Assembly (NCBI GenBank): GCA_050485745.1
Contig: JBJHBY010000178.1
Coordinates: 1-7,368, forward strand
Direction: 5' to 3'
Source: JBJHBY01 sp050485745
Lineage (GTDB): Bacteria; Pseudomonadota; Gammaproteobacteria; Pseudomonadales; CAMLJR01
Length of the DNA: 7,368 nucleotides
Both the position numbers and the translations under genes were made by a program. The notes under the pieces were generated by a model. The model did not search any database and had not been told where the DNA came from. It saw nothing but the letters and a program-made list of their open reading frames with translations. This document shows positions 1-6,680 of the stretch, piece by piece; within the stretch, counting starts at the first letter, position 1; every line of letters starts with the position of its first letter.

Positions 1-424
1 GCTGCAGGTGGCTCTGTGACTGGTTGTATACCTTGGACGACTTCGACCAGGTCTTGTCGCCGCGCATCGCCAGCATGATTTCCAGGGCGGCAAGGTAGAG
101 ATCGCTCTGGTAGTGCTCCCACATGCCATCGACGAACTGGTCGGTGCGATCCGCCAGGGAGCCGCGGAACAGAATGTCGCGCTCCATCAGCTCGCCAAAG
201 CGCTCGTGGGACATGTCGAGAATGGCGACGAGGATCTGTTCCTTGGAGCCGAAATGATGCTGCACCGCCCCCCAGGTCACCCCGGCGCGGCGCGCGATCT
301 GGCTGGAACTGGCGGCACCGAAACCACCTTCGGTGATCAGGGCGATCACCGCGTTGAGGATGCGCTCCCGGGTCAGCCTGGTCTTGAGCTCCTGCTTGCC
401 GAGTTCGGCGACGTCCGGGGCCAT
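1..424 (-). CDS. TetR/AcrR family transcriptional regulator (C-terminus cut by window edge)
   Basis: Probable DNA-binding repressor with a ligand-binding C-terminal domain. The first 141 codons are visible, then the frame runs off the window at base 1. Residues about 15-63 form the TetR N-terminal domain: a helix with TRERILNAVIALI, then the helix-turn-helix SSQIARRAGVTWGAVQHHFGS at about 40-60, followed by the usual KEQIL start of helix 4. The remainder is helical and unremarkable, as expected for the ligand domain. ATG at 424 is chosen because an in-frame stop lies seven codons upstream; a GTG four codons earlier is possible, and the ribosome site is weak (TTAGGTA). It lies 58 bp downstream of the flavoprotein gene on the same strand, so it is probably the distal gene of the kinase-flavoprotein unit and a natural candidate to bind the palindrome in the kinase promoter. 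The ligand is unknown. Family call is firm; target is inference. Confidence 0.9.
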   Translation of the reverse strand, partial: MAPDVAELGKQELKTRLTRERILNAVIALITEGGFGAASSSQIARRAGVTWGAVQHHFGSKEQILVAILDMSHERFGELMERDILFRGSLADRTDQFVDGMWEHYQSDLYLAALEIMLAMRGDKTWSKSSKVYNQSQSHLQ

Positions 425-482
425 GCGCTGCACTACCTAACGATACGGGAAAGGCACGATGATACCCGCTGAACCGGGGAAA

Positions 483-2180
483 TCAATCGGCGCCTTCGGT
501 CCCGACCCCGGCGACGTGCTCCGCCGCCAGGAAGCCGAAGGTCATGGCCGGGCCCAGGGTCGCCCCGGCGCCAGGGTAATAGCGCCCGGTCACCGAGGCG
601 CTGCAGTTGCCGATGGCATACAAGCCCTCGATGACATGCCCGTCCCCGTGGAGCACCTGGCCCACGGCATTGGTGAGCAGCCCCCCCTTGGTGCCGATAT
701 CGCCGGGGTAGACCTCCATGGCGTAGAACGGCCCCTCCTGAATCGGTGCCAGACAGGGATTGGGGCCGAGACGCACATCGCCATAGAGCAGGTCATAGGC
801 CATTTCGCCGCGGTGAAAATCCGCATCCTCACCGATGGTGGCAAAGTGGTTGAAGCGGCTGACAGTGGTGGCCAGCCCCTCGGCATCGATACCCAGCTTG
901 TCCGCCAGCTCGGCAATGCTCCCGGCCTTGACCAGCAGGTCCCTGCGGATGTGACGACGCTGCATCCAGTTCAGGTGCATCGCATCCGGCAACAACGGCC
1001 CGAAGGGGTATTCGCGCTTGTAGCGGCTGTCGAAGATCACGAACGCGGGCAGATTGCCGGGCTCGTACATTGCCTGTACCGCGGAGGTGTAACACACCGA
1101 CTCATTGAAGAAGCGCTTGCCGGCACGGTTGACCATGATGCAGCCCGGCATCGAGCGCTCGGTGAACAACTGCCGCGAGCGGTCCTCACCCTGTACGCAC
1201 ATGGACGGCCCCCACCAGGCCTCATCCAGCAGCGCAGTACCGGCGCCAATGGCCTGACCCGCCACCAGCATGTCCCCGGTATTCCAGGGGCTGGCAGAAG
1301 ACCACTCGGTACGGGTCGGGGTGGGCAGGTACTGCTCGCGCAGCGCCTGGCTGTGTTCGAAGCCACCCGTGCCCAGAATCACCCCGCGGCGTGCGCGCAG
1401 GCGCTTGACCCGCCCCTCGTGCTCGACGGCAATGCCGAGTACACGCCCGTCCTCCAGCAGCAACTCCCGCGCCGGGCAACTGCGCCACAGTGGCACGCCC
1501 TGGTCGCGCAGGGAGTGCCAGAGGCGACCGATCAGCGCGTTGCCCATGGTCAGTCGCCGCGAACGCCGTGAGCGAAAGCGCCAGGGGATATCCGTCCAGT
1601 ATTCCCAGGCCAGACGCAGCACCATCCTGAACCAGCCCGGGGCCTTGCTCAGCAGGATCGCACCCTCGATGTTGGTGTAGCCCATCATGCCCATCACCCG
1701 GGTCTGGCGATGGGGCTCCTGCATGTTCAGGAAATCGTCGCCAAGCAGGCGAGCGTCATAGGGCAGCGGGTCGATGGAGCGGCCCCCGGGCTTGGCGCCG
1801 GAGATTTCCTGGTAGTAGTCGGCATAGTGCTCCATTGCCATGTAGCGCACATGGCTGTTCTGTTCCAGCCACTCCAGCATGCGCCGCCCGTGACGCACGA
1901 AAGCCCGGACGTTCTCCGCCGGGGCATCGTCGCCGACCAGGGCGTTCATGTAGGTCATGGCTTCGTCGTCGGTGTCCTCCATGCCCGCCTGCAACATCAG
2001 GTGGTTGCAGGGGATCCACAGGCCGCCCCCGGAGGTAGCGGAGGTGCCGCCGAACACCGGCGCCTTTTCCACCACCAGCACCTCGAGACCAGCTGCGCGG
2101 GCGCGCAGGGCGGCGGTCAGGGCACCGGCCCCGGAACCCACCACCAACACGTCTACTTCATGATCCCAGGCATTCGACAC
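483..2180 (-). CDS. FAD-dependent 3-ketosteroid-1-dehydrogenase-like flavoprotein
   Basis: A 565-residue flavoprotein of the fumarate reductase/3-oxosteroid 1-dehydrogenase superfamily, probably cytosolic. Residues 10-20 hold the Rossmann FAD motif (DVLVVGSGAGA), with Glu38 at the end of strand 2 for the ribose, then GGTSATSGGGLWIP at 44-57, very like known KstD proteins. A DYY segment at about 121-123, RFFNESVCY in the middle and RYYPGAGATLGPAMTFG at 533-549 match the places where KstD carries its catalytic tyrosines; Tyr535 and Gly539 would correspond to Rhodococcus KstD1 Tyr487 and Gly491. Length suits the longer KstD group. The family oxidises the C1-C2 bond of 3-oxo steroids, but related flavoproteins act on other cyclic enones, so the substrate is open. 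The start is GTG, supported by GGGAG seven bases upstream. It follows the kinase gene by 92 bp and precedes the TetR gene. No signal peptide or Tat motif is visible. Confidence 0.88.
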   Translation of the reverse strand: MSNAWDHEVDVLVVGSGAGALTAALRARAAGLEVLVVEKAPVFGGTSATSGGGLWIPCNHLMLQAGMEDTDDEAMTYMNALVGDDAPAENVRAFVRHGRRMLEWLEQNSHVRYMAMEHYADYYQEISGAKPGGRSIDPLPYDARLLGDDFLNMQEPHRQTRVMGMMGYTNIEGAILLSKAPGWFRMVLRLAWEYWTDIPWRFRSRRSRRLTMGNALIGRLWHSLRDQGVPLWRSCPARELLLEDGRVLGIAVEHEGRVKRLRARRGVILGTGGFEHSQALREQYLPTPTRTEWSSASPWNTGDMLVAGQAIGAGTALLDEAWWGPSMCVQGEDRSRQLFTERSMPGCIMVNRAGKRFFNESVCYTSAVQAMYEPGNLPAFVIFDSRYKREYPFGPLLPDAMHLNWMQRRHIRRDLLVKAGSIAELADKLGIDAEGLATTVSRFNHFATIGEDADFHRGEMAYDLLYGDVRLGPNPCLAPIQEGPFYAMEVYPGDIGTKGGLLTNAVGQVLHGDGHVIEGLYAIGNCSASVTGRYYPGAGATLGPAMTFGFLAAEHVAGVGTEGAD

Positions 2181-2203
2181 AGCAGCACTCCCGAAACGGT
2201 CAG

Positions 2204-2223
2204 TCGCAAATGATCAATCGCGA
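2204..2223. promoter_or_regulatory. Imperfect 20-bp palindrome upstream of the flavoprotein gene (candidate operator)
   Basis: The halves TCGCAAATGA and TCAATCGCGA pair at 8 of 10 positions around a central TGATCA. The site ends 23 bp before the GTG start of the flavoprotein, inside the 92-bp gap after the kinase stop. Position and symmetry fit a repressor site at an internal promoter, but no clear -35/-10 pair accompanies it. Its sequence differs from the palindrome in the kinase promoter, so the two may bind different proteins. Chance occurrence is not excluded. Confidence 0.35.
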
Positions 2224-2272
2224 AGGGCGCCCGCGGCGGCGCACGTCCGGGGCATGCTAGCGACAAAACATT

Positions 2273-3346
2273 TCAGGCGCAATGATTCGACCGGATCACC
2301 CTGCACATGTACTGGCTGGCAAAGCTCTGCTCCAGCATGCTGCGATCCGTGGCCAGGGACATGCGCGCCAGAATCAGTGAAATACGCAAACCGGCGAAGA
2401 CCCGATAATAGTGCAACTGCCCGGTATCCAGCCCGGTCAACCGCGCCCACTGGGCGGCGGTTTCGGCAGCCTCGGGGAAGCCCTCCAGGCGCGGCACACC
2501 AATGCCGTGGCTGAACAGTTCGTCCATAAAGATCCACCAGGCGACATCCTGCAGGGGGTCGCCGATGCAGAGCATCTCCCAGTCGAGCAGGGCCGCCACC
2601 CCGCTGTCGTCGGGCTGGAAAATAACATTGGCCATGCGCGAGTCACCCCAGCACAGACGCAGGCACTGCTCCCGCGGCTGATGTTCGCGCAGCCAACGCA
2701 AGGCGACTTCGCAATCCTCGTTGCGCGTGCCCTCCAGCCCCCAGTCCCGGTAACGCTCCCAGTAGGTGAGCTGTTCATCGAGGTTGCGCGGAAAACGATG
2801 GCCCTGCACGAACCCCGACAGAGGCGGCGCATCCAGCGGCTGGCGGTGCAGTACTGCCATCATCGCCACCGCACTGGACCACAGGGCACGGCGCTGATCC
2901 GGTGCGGCCGCCACCAGCCAGCCATCCATGTGGTAGGGCGGCATGTCCGGCGGAATCCGCCCCTCGGTGCGCCGCATGATGTAGAAGGGCGTGCCCAGCA
3001 CACCGCCCTCCCCTTCAAGGGCCACCAGTTGCGGCACGCGCAGGCCATCGATGGCGGCGAGGGCCTGCATTGCCGCGTACTGCATGGGCAGATCGTACTC
3101 GGGAAAGGCCAGGCGCTCCCCCTGAGCCTGCAGTCGCGCCACCATCGGCAGGCACTCGGCACCGCCATCCAGCACGCAGTCCAGCAGCAGGGTGATGTTC
3201 GACATGCCGGTATTTTCAGGAATCGTCACCGCGGGGATCGACACCTGACGCCCGGGGTACACCGCCTCGCCAAACCAGCGCTCGAGACTGGCGCGCACGC
3301 CTTCGGGATCATCCAGGCTCGGGGTAGGGCGAAGTTCATCGGTCAT
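2273..3346 (-). CDS. Phosphotransferase family protein (APH fold, ACAD10/11-like kinase)
   Basis: A 357-residue protein with the aminoglycoside phosphotransferase/choline kinase fold (PF01636 type). Visible landmarks: the N-lobe loop GMSNITLLL at 47-55, a hinge-like FYIMRRTEGR at about 121-130, the catalytic loop CWGDSRMANVIF with Asp235 and Asn240, and the metal-binding LLDWEMLCIGDP with Asp255. The usual HGD of drug kinases is WGD here, which is typical of the environmental branch that travels with acyl-CoA dehydrogenases and short-chain dehydrogenases, so antibiotic resistance is unlikely. That branch includes the kinase domain of mammalian ACAD10/11, which phosphorylates hydroxyacyl-CoA; a similar role on a small hydroxylated or acyl substrate is inference. 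ATG at 3346 is preferred over the ATG pair at 3376 because the predicted transcript starts near 3385, leaving a better leader, and GTGAG lies six bases upstream. First gene of the unit with the flavoprotein and TetR. Confidence 0.85.
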   Translation of the reverse strand: MTDELRPTPSLDDPEGVRASLERWFGEAVYPGRQVSIPAVTIPENTGMSNITLLLDCVLDGGAECLPMVARLQAQGERLAFPEYDLPMQYAAMQALAAIDGLRVPQLVALEGEGGVLGTPFYIMRRTEGRIPPDMPPYHMDGWLVAAAPDQRRALWSSAVAMMAVLHRQPLDAPPLSGFVQGHRFPRNLDEQLTYWERYRDWGLEGTRNEDCEVALRWLREHQPREQCLRLCWGDSRMANVIFQPDDSGVAALLDWEMLCIGDPLQDVAWWIFMDELFSHGIGVPRLEGFPEAAETAAQWARLTGLDTGQLHYYRVFAGLRISLILARMSLATDRSMLEQSFASQYMCRVIRSNHCA

Positions 3347-3391
3347 CGGCAGCTCACTCTCGGGACGGGGCATCATCGGGCGGTGCCCGCC

Positions 3392-3420
3392 AATTTAATG
3401 AGCAGTGCTCATCAAGTCAA
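3392..3420 (-). promoter_or_regulatory. Promoter of the kinase-flavoprotein-TetR unit
   Basis: Reading the minus strand, TTGACT (3420-3415) is followed by exactly 17 bases and then TAAATT (3397-3392), giving five of six and four of six matches to the sigma-70 consensus. Transcription would begin near 3385, about 39 bases before the chosen kinase start. The spacer is almost completely occupied by a perfect inverted repeat, described separately, which would block RNA polymerase if bound. Confidence 0.7.
3398..3412. promoter_or_regulatory. TetR-type operator, ATGAGCA-G-TGCTCAT
   Basis: A perfect 7-1-7 inverted repeat located between the -35 and -10 hexamers of the kinase promoter. Beyond the perfect core, the second and third flanking bases on each side (TT and AA) also pair, so symmetry extends to about 21 bp with one mismatched pair. 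Size, symmetry and position are typical of sites bound by TetR dimers. The TetR gene at the end of the same unit is the obvious candidate ligand-responsive repressor, though a TetR encoded elsewhere could use it. Confidence 0.72.
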
Positions 3421-3422
3421 TC

Positions 3423-3436
3423 CGGCAGCGTTGCCG
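3423..3436 (-). other. Short hairpin after arsJ, without a T-tract
   Basis: CGGCA and TGCCG pair around a four-base loop, 14 bases past the arsJ stop. It could mark the end of the arsenic operon transcript, but it lacks the run of T expected of an intrinsic terminator and has only five base pairs, so it is a weak candidate. The kinase promoter begins only three bases further on, so some separation of the two units is expected here. Confidence 0.25.
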
Positions 3437-3449
3437 CGAAGGCTATCGC

Positions 3450-4691
3450 TCAGGGCACGGCCTTCACCCCGCGCGCACCCGGCAGGGCCAGTGAAACCAG
3501 CGCGGCGCTGGCGAGCAGGCCCGAGGACACCCACAGGCAGGCGGCCAATCCCGCGCCACCCCCGCCGTAACGCTGGAACAGCCAGCCAGAGAGCACCGTA
3601 CCCAGCAGGCGCCCCATGGCATTGGCCATGTAGTAAAACCCCACATCCAGGGACACACCGTCACGGCCCGCGTAGCTGACGATCAGATAACTGTGCAGGG
3701 AGGAATTGATCGCGAAAAGCGCGCCGAACAGCAGCAACCCGCCAATCAGTACCGTAGCAGCGTCAAGGCCACTGCCGAGGCCGAGGGCGAGGGCGATCAA
3801 CCCGGGCAGAATCGCCAGCGGCAGCACCCAATACAGCGCGCTGCGGCCATCCGGCGCATCCCCGCCGGCGCGCGCGGTGATACGCGGCGCCAGTGCCTGC
3901 ACGCCGCCGTAGCCGATCACCCAGAGCGCGAGAAAGCCCCCCGTCTGCCAGTGATCCCAGCCCAGGGTCTGCGCCAGAAATACTGGCAAGGCCACCACGA
4001 ACCAGACGTCGCGGGCACCGAACAGGCACATCCGCGCGGCGGAGAGTACGTTGATCGCGCGGCTCTTTGACAGCACCTCACGGAATTTCGGCTTGTGCCG
4101 GGCGCGCCCCAGGTCCTGTCGCAGCAGCACCAGACTGGCCATCCAGACCACTGCCAGCGCCAGCGCCATGGCGGCAATGGCACCGGCAAAACCGAGGGTC
4201 ATCAGCAGCACACCGCCGAGAAAGAAGCCCGCGCCCTTGAGCGCGTTCTTGGAGCCGGTGAGCAGCGCCACCCAGCGGTACAGGACGCCCCGGGCATCCG
4301 CGGGGACCAGCAACTTGATGGCGCTCTTGGCGCTCATCTTGTTCAGGTCCTTGGCAATACCGGACAACGCCTGCGCCGCCATCACCCAGGGCACGGTGAG
4401 CCAGCCAGCAGGCACCAGCAGCATCGACAGCGCCACCACCTGCAGCGCCAGGCCAATGTTCATGGTGCGGTTGAGGCCGAGGTGTGCGCCCAGCCAACCA
4501 CCCACCAGGTTGGTGATAACGCCGAACACCTCGTAGAACAGGAATAGCAGCGCGATCTCCAGTGGACTATAGCCAAGCTGGTGGAAGTGCAATACCACCA
4601 GCATGCGCAAGGCGCCATCGGTGAGAGTAAAGGCCCAGTAATTCCCAGTGACCAGGGCGTACTGGCGCACCGCCGGCGACAGTTGCCCCAC
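3450..4691 (-). CDS. arsJ: ArsJ, organoarsenical (1-arseno-3-phosphoglycerate) efflux MFS transporter
   Basis: An inner-membrane protein of 413 residues with about 11-12 hydrophobic segments, belonging to the major facilitator superfamily. It exports 1-arseno-3-phosphoglycerate, which breaks down outside to arsenate and 3-phosphoglycerate; with its GAPDH partner this gives arsenate resistance without reduction. Family landmarks are the N-terminal RQYALVTGNYWAFTLTDGAL stretch at 9-28, the MFS loop 2-3 segment GGWLGAHLGLNRTM at 64-77, and GIAKDLNKMSAKS at 111-123, all characteristic of ArsJ. The open frame extends much further upstream, but that part overlaps GAPDH in another frame and is not MFS-like. 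GTG at 4691 is chosen because AGGGG lies eight bases upstream; GTG at 4700, overlapping the GAPDH stop as GTGA, is the alternative. Either way translation is coupled to GAPDH. Last gene of the arsenic operon. Confidence 0.93.
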   Translation of the reverse strand: MGQLSPAVRQYALVTGNYWAFTLTDGALRMLVVLHFHQLGYSPLEIALLFLFYEVFGVITNLVGGWLGAHLGLNRTMNIGLALQVVALSMLLVPAGWLTVPWVMAAQALSGIAKDLNKMSAKSAIKLLVPADARGVLYRWVALLTGSKNALKGAGFFLGGVLLMTLGFAGAIAAMALALAVVWMASLVLLRQDLGRARHKPKFREVLSKSRAINVLSAARMCLFGARDVWFVVALPVFLAQTLGWDHWQTGGFLALWVIGYGGVQALAPRITARAGGDAPDGRSALYWVLPLAILPGLIALALGLGSGLDAATVLIGGLLLFGALFAINSSLHSYLIVSYAGRDGVSLDVGFYYMANAMGRLLGTVLSGWLFQRYGGGGAGLAACLWVSSGLLASAALVSLALPGARGVKAVP

Positions 4692-4696
4692 TGCGA

Positions 4697-5713
4697 TCAC
4701 CCCTGTGCGTCCCGCCCGCCCCGCACCACCAGCAGCGCCAGCTCCGCGGTACGGTTGGCATAGCCCCACTCGTTGTCGTACCAGGCAAAGAGCTTGACCT
4801 GGGTGCCGTTCACCACCAGGGTGGACAGGGCGTCGACAATGCTCGAGCGGGGGTCGGTGCGGTAGTCGATCGAGACCAACGGGCGCTCCTCGTAGCCGAG
4901 GATGCCGTGCAACTCCCCTTCGGCGGCCGTCTTGAGCAGCGCGTTGACCTCCCCCGCACTCGTTGCCCGGGCCACCTCGAACACGCAATCCGTCAGCGAC
5001 GCATTGGCCAATGGCACACGCACCGCGTGACCGTTCAGCTTGCCCTTGAGTTCCGGGAAAATGTGCGTAATGGCCGTGGCGGAGCCGGTGGTGGTGGGAA
5101 TCAGACTCTCGCCGCAGGCGCGGGCACGGCGCAGGTCCTTGTGCGGGGCATCGAGAATCACCTGGGTGTTGGTCACCGAGTGGATGGTGGTCATCGAACC
5201 ATGCACGATACCCAGGGCCTCGTGAATCACCTTGACCACCGGCGCAAGGCAGTTGGTGGTGCAGGATGCGGCGGTGACGATACGGTGGACGGCCGGATCA
5301 TAGAGTGCGTGGTTCACCCCCATGACCACGTTCAGCACACCCTCCTCCTTCACCGGCGCGGTGACCACCACGCGCTGCACGCCCTGATCCAGATAAGCCT
5401 GCAGCTGGGCCGTACTCTTCATCTTGCCGGAGGCCTCGATCACCAGCTCGCAATCGGACCAATCGGTATCGGCGATGGCCTTGTTGCGAGTCACTGCGAT
5501 GCGGCGTCCATCGATCACGATGGCATCACCGTCGGCCCGGGCCTCGTGCCGCCAGCGGCCGTGTACCGAATCGAAGTTGAGCAGATGCGCCAGCGTCGCG
5601 GCATCCCCCGCGGGATCATTGATACGCAGCAGCTCCACCTCGGGCTGCTCGAACAGAATCCGCAGGGTCAGACGCCCCATGCGGCCAAATCCGTTGATGC
5701 CTGTCCTGATCAT
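4697..5713 (-). CDS. ArsJ-associated glyceraldehyde-3-phosphate dehydrogenase
   Basis: A 338-residue GAPDH, the usual family length. It uses NAD and glyceraldehyde 3-phosphate; with arsenate in place of phosphate the product is 1-arseno-3-phosphoglycerate, the ArsJ substrate. Visible features: the nucleotide-binding GINGFGRMGR at 5-14, the catalytic SCTTNCLAP with Cys151, His178 in MTTIHSVTNTQ, the phosphate-site TTTGSATA, and the C-terminal WYDNEWGYANR. All catalytic residues are intact. ATG at 5713 is preferred: AGGAG lies nine bases upstream, and it gives the standard GAPDH N-terminus. An ATG at 5722 sits too close to that site, and the reading frame upstream to 5794 is not GAPDH-like. The gene follows the fused regulator by 85 bp and overlaps or abuts arsJ, so its role here is very probably arsenic resistance; a glycolytic housekeeping copy should exist elsewhere. 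In other genomes this gene is often simply labelled gapdh. Confidence 0.93.
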   Translation of the reverse strand: MIRTGINGFGRMGRLTLRILFEQPEVELLRINDPAGDAATLAHLLNFDSVHGRWRHEARADGDAIVIDGRRIAVTRNKAIADTDWSDCELVIEASGKMKSTAQLQAYLDQGVQRVVVTAPVKEEGVLNVVMGVNHALYDPAVHRIVTAASCTTNCLAPVVKVIHEALGIVHGSMTTIHSVTNTQVILDAPHKDLRRARACGESLIPTTTGSATAITHIFPELKGKLNGHAVRVPLANASLTDCVFEVARATSAGEVNALLKTAAEGELHGILGYEERPLVSIDYRTDPRSSIVDALSTLVVNGTQVKLFAWYDNEWGYANRTAELALLVVRGGRDAQG

Positions 5714-5798
5714 CGTTGCCATCTCCTGGTCGTCATCATCCATGCCGCGGGGGGGCGAACACTCACATCGCGTGGCGCCCGGCACACGCTGCAAGACC

Positions 5799-6563
5799 TC
5801 AACACGTCACCACGCGCCGCGCCACACCCACCGGCTGCAAGCGCTGCAGGACGGGTTCGAGCAGCCCTGCACTGTTGGCCCGGGTGTTGCGCAATACTTC
5901 CAGCATCCAGCCACTCATTGCAGGATGGATGCGGTAGTACACCCACTGACCCTGGCGCCGGTCCAGCAACAGGCCACAGCGGCGCAGCTGCGCCAGATGG
6001 CGGGAGACTTTTGGCTGGGGTTGCCCGAGGGCCTGCACCAGGTCGCAGACGCAGAGCTCGCCGTGCTGCTCGATCAACAGCAGGCTGAGCAGCCGCGTTT
6101 CCTCACTCAGACACTTGAAGAACTCGACCGGAGTGATGGCCTGTGCTGGCCCAACCTGGGCCGGGCCGTTCACCTCGACAAACAAGCCGATACGCTGGTC
6201 GATGGCCTGCAACAGCTTGCCGAAGTCCGCCGGATCATCACTCCGACGCGGATCGGGGAAGTCCCAGTGCAGCGTCACGCCGCCCCCCGGCCAGCGCTCG
6301 CAAGTCTGACTGACCTGGCTGCACAGGCTGATCACATAATCGAAATCCCGCCCCGCGAGGCGATCGATGGACTCGGAGCGCAGACCGTTGACATCGATGC
6401 CGAAGGCCACGAGCGCCTCCAGGGCACGGGAATCCGGCGAGGCAGGATGGGTGCCTGCGCTGCAGACCTCGAAACGATCCCCCGCCCGGGCGCGTAGCAG
6501 GGCCTCCGCCATCAGGGAGCGGGCGGCGTTTTCGCTGCAGAGGAAAAGGACGGAGGTGGTCAT
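5799..6563 (-). CDS. Arsenate reductase (LMW-PTP type)-ArsR fusion regulator
   Basis: A 254-residue two-domain cytosolic protein. Residues 1 to about 138 are a low-molecular-weight phosphatase/thioredoxin-linked ArsC domain: the P-loop CSENAARS with Cys9 and Arg15, a second and third cysteine in LCSQVSQTC (Cys81, Cys88), and WDFPDP with Asp104. These match Staphylococcus aureus ArsC Cys10, Cys82, Cys89 and Asp105 almost residue for residue, so reductase chemistry looks possible. Residues from about 143 form an ArsR/SmtB winged helix: ELCVCDL with Cys171 and Cys173, the arsenite-binding motif of ArsR, then the recognition helix QPKVSRHLAQLRRCGLL and the wing RRQGQWVYYRI. The third ArsR cysteine is valine here. 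ATG at 6563 matches the ArsC N-terminus; ATG at 6587 adds eight residues. Neither has a good ribosome site. A TTG at 6644 falls in the predicted promoter and is unlikely. First gene of the operon and probably its autorepressor. Confidence 0.9.
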   Translation of the reverse strand: MTTSVLFLCSENAARSLMAEALLRARAGDRFEVCSAGTHPASPDSRALEALVAFGIDVNGLRSESIDRLAGRDFDYVISLCSQVSQTCERWPGGGVTLHWDFPDPRRSDDPADFGKLLQAIDQRIGLFVEVNGPAQVGPAQAITPVEFFKCLSEETRLLSLLLIEQHGELCVCDLVQALGQPQPKVSRHLAQLRRCGLLLDRRQGQWVYYRIHPAMSGWMLEVLRNTRANSAGLLEPVLQRLQPVGVARRVVTC

Positions 6564-6614
6564 GGCGGCGTCACTGTGACTCGACATGGACAGGTTACAT
6601 TCGATTTTCCGCAC

Positions 6615-6644
6615 ATTCAATATGGCGCATATACCAAAGTACAA
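6615..6644 (-). promoter_or_regulatory. Candidate promoter of the arsenic operon
   Basis: This short AT-rich stretch stands out from its GC-rich surroundings between the ferredoxin-like gene and the fused regulator. On the minus strand TTGTAC (6644-6639) is followed after 18 bases by TTGAAT (6620-6615), each four of six against consensus; TATATG inside the spacer is another possible -10. Transcription would start near 6608, leaving a leader of about 21 or 45 bases depending on which ATG is used. Confidence 0.5.
6620..6632. promoter_or_regulatory. Candidate ArsR operator, ATATG-GCG-CATAT
   Basis: A perfect 5-3-5 inverted repeat inside the candidate promoter spacer of the arsenic operon. ArsR repressors bind short AT-rich inverted repeats overlapping their own promoters, so position and composition fit autoregulation by the fused regulator. 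The half-sites are short, so the match alone is weak evidence; the location is what makes it credible. Confidence 0.5.
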
Positions 6645-6680
6645 ATGTCCTGCCGCTGTGCAGACCAGGGCGTCGCCGGG

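Noticed and set aside
459..1571. 370-codon open frame on the plus strand
   Set aside because: It lies antisense to the flavoprotein gene, has no recognisable domain, is rich in His/Gln/Arg/Gly/Pro as expected of shadow frames in GC-rich DNA, and lacks a convincing start.
2225..2245. GC-rich inverted repeat (GCGCC/GGCGC) after the kinase gene as a terminator
   Set aside because: Only five base pairs, no following T-run, and the downstream flavoprotein and TetR genes look like the same unit.
2273..3346. Aminoglycoside resistance gene
   Set aside because: The fold is APH-like, but the WGD loop and the surrounding genes match the metabolic branch; no resemblance to known drug-kinase subfamilies beyond the shared fold.
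2411..3679. 422-codon open frame on the plus strand
   Set aside because: Antisense to the kinase and running across the kinase promoter into arsJ; composition is that of a shadow frame and no family is recognisable.
4701..4988. Upstream in-frame extension of arsJ to 512 residues
   Set aside because: The extra residues overlap the C-terminal coding part of GAPDH in another frame, are Gly/Arg-rich and not membrane-like, and ArsJ homologues begin near the GTG codons at 4691-4700.
4907..6088. 393-codon open frame on the plus strand
   Set aside because: Antisense to GAPDH and the fused regulator, both of which have intact catalytic motifs; no domain on this strand.
6564..6644. TTG start giving a 281-residue fused regulator
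   Set aside because: The TTG coincides with the predicted -35 element and the added residues cover the promoter and operator; two ATG codons downstream fit the ArsC N-terminus better.
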